Of a stretch of DNA of 12,328 nucleotides, positions 9,260-12,328 are shown in pieces. Each line of letters begins with the position of its first letter. The stretch's first letter is position 1. The DNA comes from Ichthyophonus hoferi (Eukaryota; Opisthokonta; Ichthyosporea; Ichthyophonida; Ichthyophonidae), in assembly GCA_002751075.1 (NCBI GenBank), contig NAOQ01000227.1:5782-18109 (forward strand), written 5' to 3'. A model generated the notes under the pieces. The model had not been told where the DNA came from, did not search any database, and was given only the letters and a program-made list of their open reading frames with translations. The translations under genes were made by a program, and so were the position numbers.

Positions 9260-9373
9260 GCCAACCTTATACGTAGGGACCAATACGAATGTGAAAACTG
9301 TGGGAACCGCACACTAAATTGTATAACAAATGATTGTACAGCATTCACCAGAGTGCATGCGATAGCCGTGGAG
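9260..9373 (+). CDS. PLD-like gene, exon completing second Cys module
   Basis: Exactly 38 codons between ctctttcag| and |gtttgt, phase 0 at both ends. It begins ANLIRRDQYECENCGNRTLN, giving the second CxxC knuckle (CENC) and the RTLNC motif of module 2, then a shorter Cys spacing than module 1 (CITNDC, five residues rather than seven), then AFTRVHAIAVE. The sequence YECENCGNRTLNC against YRCNNCSKRTLKC in module 1 is the clearest evidence of the duplication. The donor gtttgt is the weakest of the internal ones. The same reading frame is open leftwards into the preceding repeat array, but the strong acceptor and the alignment of module 1 with module 2 both place the exon start at 9260. Confidence 0.85.
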
Positions 9374-10458
9374 GTTTGTTTGATAGTATAGTATTGTATA
9401 GTATGTGATATATATCTAACAGGTTAATTCTATAGTATAGATTGTACCCAATATACAAATGCATATAATGTGCTATAGTATAGTAAAATATTACACATTA
9501 TTATTATATAGTGTTATATATAGTGGTATAGTGTATTATATTAGTATATTAGTATATTATTACGTTATGGATATTATATTATTCTCTCTGTTTTCTTCTC
9601 TCCTATGTATACACATCCAAATATATTGAGCTTAACTATTAATTACGATTAGCCAATAATTAATATTATAAACAGCGATTAATTAGGATTAATATTAATC
9701 TTAACACTTACCCAATAATGAATCAAATTTACAATTTAACTTTAAAGAAATTCTAATCTACGTATTTACACATATACGCCCCACACATATATATCGGATT
9801 CTTACTTAGAAACTTGAAATCGGACTTAAATTTATGTGTAAAAATAATTAAGTAGTTAAAAATATTTGTCTAAATATAGATATATGTTATTGTATTTTAA
9901 AATATTGTCAAGAGATATTATTATTTTAAATTCATTTTATTACTAAGCACCAAGACCTATGAAAAAGATGGAGTAAAATATTTCACACATTCTTTATTTA
10001 GAAGTTATTCTTATTGGTACATACGACAATTAAAATGTGTTAAAATAATGAAGAATATAGCGAATTATTATAATTATAGCCACTTTATTACTTGGTTCAT
10101 GTCAGAGAAAAGTTTAGAAAACTTAGGTCATTGAATGTATTTACTACTGGAGCATATTATTATATTGATATACAATTAAACACATGTACATTGTATATTT
10201 TCATATGAAAAATTATCCATCCTTTTATATATTAGTATATATTTAAGATAGACCTACCTACAATCACACACATACATATATACATGCTGATTGCTGCATA
10301 GTTTTTCTTAGCCTATCAACTTGCTACAGTTTTTCTGTCTTGCCACATTTTATATTAACCAACATAGCCATTTTAACACCTTAACACTACACCATTTGTT
10401 TCTTGTCTCCTTTTTTTCCCTCTCCCTTTTCCCTGTCTCTCCTCCACTCTTGTTCTAG
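9374..10458 (+). other. Intron 4 (1,085 bp)
   Basis: From gtttgt to a long pyrimidine tract ending tgttctag. It starts with TATAGTAT-type repeats, then AT-rich DNA with clustered TAAT/GATTA words, including a perfect 14-nt palindrome at 9687-9700. No exon is apparent. Confidence 0.8.
9384..9568. repeat. Degenerate TATAGTAT / TTAGTATA array
   Basis: Interrupted units (tagtatagtat, tatagtgg, ttagtatattagtata) start about ten bases after the donor at 9374. It is similar in word content to the arrays in introns 2 and 7. Confidence 0.6.
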
Positions 10459-10615
10459 ACGCTCACTCCAATACCAGTACACTGTGCTGTGCATGAAGGA
10501 ATCATTAGTGATTGGTCCCAGGAGGAGGCCAATAGAGAGGCAGCAAAGGCTCGAGGGTCGGGGGAATTCCTGGATAAATTTGATCCCTATAAGTCATTCG
10601 CACCCGAGCGACATA
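10459..10615 (+). CDS. PLD-like gene, linker exon leading into the catalytic domain
   Basis: Fifty-two codons plus one base between ttgttctag| and |gtatgt, entering in phase 0 and leaving in phase 1. The peptide begins TLTPIPVHCAVHEGIISDW and has an Ala/Glu/Arg-rich, probably helical stretch (SQEEANREAAKARGSG). It ends EFLDKFDPYKSFAPERH. SFAP followed by a basic residue and then Asn is the entry to the catalytic region in eukaryotic phospholipase D enzymes, which hydrolyse phosphatidylcholine to phosphatidic acid and choline. The exon therefore joins the Cys modules directly to the catalytic domain, leaving no room for a PX or PH domain between them. The long open frame over 10403-10726 is in another phase and is a shadow. 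Confidence 0.8.
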
Positions 10616-11556
10616 GTATGTTTATATAGATATATAGATGTATATATATATGCATACATATACATGCGTTGGGGTACTTGGGTGTACTTGTGTACAGATT
10701 TGAGTCTCTGTAGATTATGTAAATAATTTGTATGTTAAATAGATTGAGAACAAGTGTGAAAAAGGAAGCGGAGCTCATGGATATGTATATATGTATATAT
10801 ATAGGGATAAATAGAGAGGGTATAGGCGGGTGTGTGTGTGTGGTTTGCTTATAGAAAAAGAAATTTATACCAATCAAAAGGGAAAAGAGTATCAGTAATC
10901 CACTTCGTAATCATAGTAATAGAGAATTGATAGGTTGATAGATATAGAGTTAATTAGGCTGGATACATATCATGCGTATTATAATTATAGGCCTTTGCCT
11001 ATGGCCCCCATTTAAGTTTAACTGTTGACCGGTACCTAATTGGCTGCCATAGAACTAGGTTTTTTTCTTGGTTAATAATTACGTGTACTAACTGCATTGG
11101 TCTACTTGTTTCTATTTCAATTATCCATTAATTGCAAGCCATGATGTTGTTTGTCATACTGATACATATGTTATTTGTTTTCAAAATTTCAAATTGTATT
11201 AAGATAGATGGTATTTTAATACACCATAATACATTACGATGCAACACAATGATACATATAATACAGTATAATAGACGATCTTGTGGTTCATTAGCAAACC
11301 ATCACTTAATTAGAGCCAAAATTTATCTAAAAGAAATAAAACCTTTGATATCTTATTAAAAACAAAGGGGGTTCCAATACAAATAACCTATCAACAACAG
11401 GAAAATCTCGTAAATATGATTCAATTCAACTGTAGGAGAGGGCGGGGCGTAGGGTGTGTGGGGGGAAGTTCGTAATTTGGCTGATTTTTCATGAAGTTGT
11501 AGTATATATGTTGTGCTGTTGTAGGTCCTTACTGAGGACTAACAAAAACGAGGCAG
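10616..11556 (+). other. Intron 5 (941 bp)
   Basis: From gtatgt to cgaggcag, with ACTAAC, a branch-point-like sequence, at 11538-11543, 13 bases before the acceptor AG. It includes a TATATG-rich stretch (10620-10665, 10780-10803) and a short (GT)n at about 10829-10842. The frame at 11132-11359 is AT-rich and unlikely to code. Confidence 0.65.
10829..10842. repeat. Short (GT)n microsatellite
   Basis: An uninterrupted run of GT dinucleotides inside intron 5, with no apparent role. Confidence 0.7.
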
Positions 11557-11621
11557 ATATTAACTCCAAGGTATATATCGATGGTAACGAGTTCTACGGG
11601 GCCGTGGCCGATAGCATTGAG
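11557..11621 (+). CDS. PLD-like gene, start of catalytic domain (VYIDGNEF exon)
   Basis: Starts after gaggcag|, receives one base from the previous exon (A+AT gives Asn) and reads NINSKVYIDGNEFYGAVA then DSIE, ending at |gtgagg in phase 0. It matches the PLD region K/W-Y-V/I-D/N-G...Y...VA-D/N-A/S-I/M-E just ahead of the first conserved catalytic block. A more upstream acceptor (gttgtag| at 11524) looks better by pyrimidine content, but joined to the phase-1 exon it hits a stop within four codons. The chosen site alone keeps the frame and the family pattern (ERHN then K-VYIDG). ACTAAC at the right distance supports it. A hidden small exon between 10616 and 11520 remains a less simple alternative. 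Confidence 0.75.
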
Positions 11622-12051
11622 GTGAGGAGGATTTAGGAAGGGGCTTGTATGTGGCTCTATGTGTGATGAAGTACATAACCCACATACCCTAGGCCGCTGA
11701 TGTTATGTATTAGATATGTTATTATTGTTATTATTATTATTATATTCTTATGAATAATTTTATTATTGCTGTAATTATTCCATTAACCAATCTTTCTAGT
11801 TATTTGTTTTTCACTCATGATGATAGATCGTATTAGCTAAATAATTACATATCTGCAAATATCTGCATTGCACGCTATTTGTTTACTCTTTAGCCAATCT
11901 TAATTAATATTAATTATGACCATCTCATACAAAGCCTACAACATCGACAACGATATTTTGTGGTAGCAAATTAATTAGAGAGAAATGGTTGAAATGAAGT
12001 AGAAATTATCCTTATCAACCTCACGCCCCCACCCTCATCGTAAATTTACAG
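11622..12051 (+). other. Intron 6 (430 bp)
   Basis: From gtgagg to cgtaaatttacag. It holds a (TTA)n tract at about 11716-11744 and a perfect 16-nt palindrome of TAATTA words at 11901-11916. Confidence 0.8.
11716..11744. repeat. (TTA)n microsatellite
   Basis: Trinucleotide ATT/TTA run with one G interruption, inside intron 6. Confidence 0.8.
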
Positions 12052-12186
12052 GGAGCGCAACACGACGTGTACATGTCGTTCTGGCACTTTAGTACCTTTG
12101 TATATTTAAAGAGGGTGAAGGAGGCAGGACAAGGTCTACCTGATTATTGGCGCGTGGATAGGCTACTGTCTAGAAAGGCCAAGCAG
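12052..12186 (+). CDS. PLD-like gene, catalytic-domain exon (YLKR and YWRVDRLL block)
   Basis: Exactly 45 codons between tttacag| and |gtcagg, phase 0 at both ends. VYMSFWHFSTFVYLKRV aligns to the block before the first HKD in PLD1/PLD2 (from memory IFITDWWLSPEIFLKRP), and YWRVDRLLSRKAKQ to RWRLDxILKRKAQQ. W, S, L-K-R, W-R, D, L and RKA are kept. The aspartate of ITDW and the P-E pair of SPE are replaced here by Phe and Thr-Phe. The HKD catalytic motifs would lie about 100 or more residues further on, outside the window, so activity cannot be judged. If the 6317 start is right, this exon covers residues 352-396 of the predicted protein, which is incomplete at its C-terminus. Confidence 0.9.
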
Positions 12187-12328
12187 GTCAGGCCTGAGGG
12201 CGTGTGGTAGTGTTTGGGCTGTATGTTATCGGTTATATGTTGGATGTTGTAAGAAGAGAACATGGCTAGATATGGTAGTATATTATATTATAGTATATTA
12301 TATTATATTGTAGTATATTATATTGTAG
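12187..12328 (+). other. Intron 7, 5' part
   Basis: Starts at the donor gtcagg and runs off the right edge in TATAT-type repeats. Confidence 0.75.
12271..12328. repeat. TATAT/TAGTATAT tandem array at the right edge
   Basis: Units tagtatattatat repeat to the last base and presumably continue. The words resemble those of the arrays in introns 2, 3 and 4. Confidence 0.8.

Noticed and set aside
10403-10877. Overlapping plus and minus frames over the linker exon
   Set aside because: Shadows of the exon at 10459-10615 and of flanking microsatellite DNA.
11132-11359. 75-codon plus-strand frame in intron 5
   Set aside because: AT-rich, no family resemblance, no flanking splice sites in a phase that fits.

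Overview
This is AT-rich nuclear DNA from a eukaryote with GT-AG spliceosomal introns. Coding islands stand out as about 40-50% GC patches in a background of roughly 30% GC or less. Introns of about 350-1,400 bp, many short tandem repeats and a phospholipase D gene fit a metazoan or a close unicellular relative. The sequence alone does not fix the lineage.

Layout. (1) On the minus strand, 343-480 holds a probable first coding exon of 46 codons ending at a phase-0 donor. Its gene runs off the left edge and I do not recognise the product. (2) 481-3713 is AT-rich and I see no convincing gene in it. (3) On the plus strand, 3714-4013 is a 99-codon Ser-rich ORF. It could be a small gene or the upstream exon of the next one. 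(4) 4014-6000 is AT-rich with no firm gene. (5) 6004-6230 holds three evenly spaced CCAAT boxes and a TATA-like element, a possible promoter. (6) 6317-12186 carries seven exons of one plus-strand gene that runs off the right edge. The exons follow from the splice sites, matching intron phases and the protein they join into.

The main gene has a Ser-rich N-terminal region made by an in-frame tandem duplication. Next come two copies of a C-x2-C-x20-C-x2-C-x6-C module, probably zinc-binding, and a linker rich in acidic residues and alanine. The start of a phospholipase D catalytic domain follows (SFAPERH, VYIDGNEF, FVYLKRV, YWRVDRLLSRKAKQ). Neither HKD catalytic motif is reached before the window ends. 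No PX, PH or C2 domain is visible before the catalytic region, where other eukaryotic PLDs usually carry their lipid-binding parts.

Introns of this gene hold degenerate TATAT/TATAG tandem arrays, several starting just after a 5' splice site. One array has a 5-bp period, lacks stop codons on the plus strand and opens in frame into the next exon. A possible antisense exon (8619-8691) lies in the same intron.
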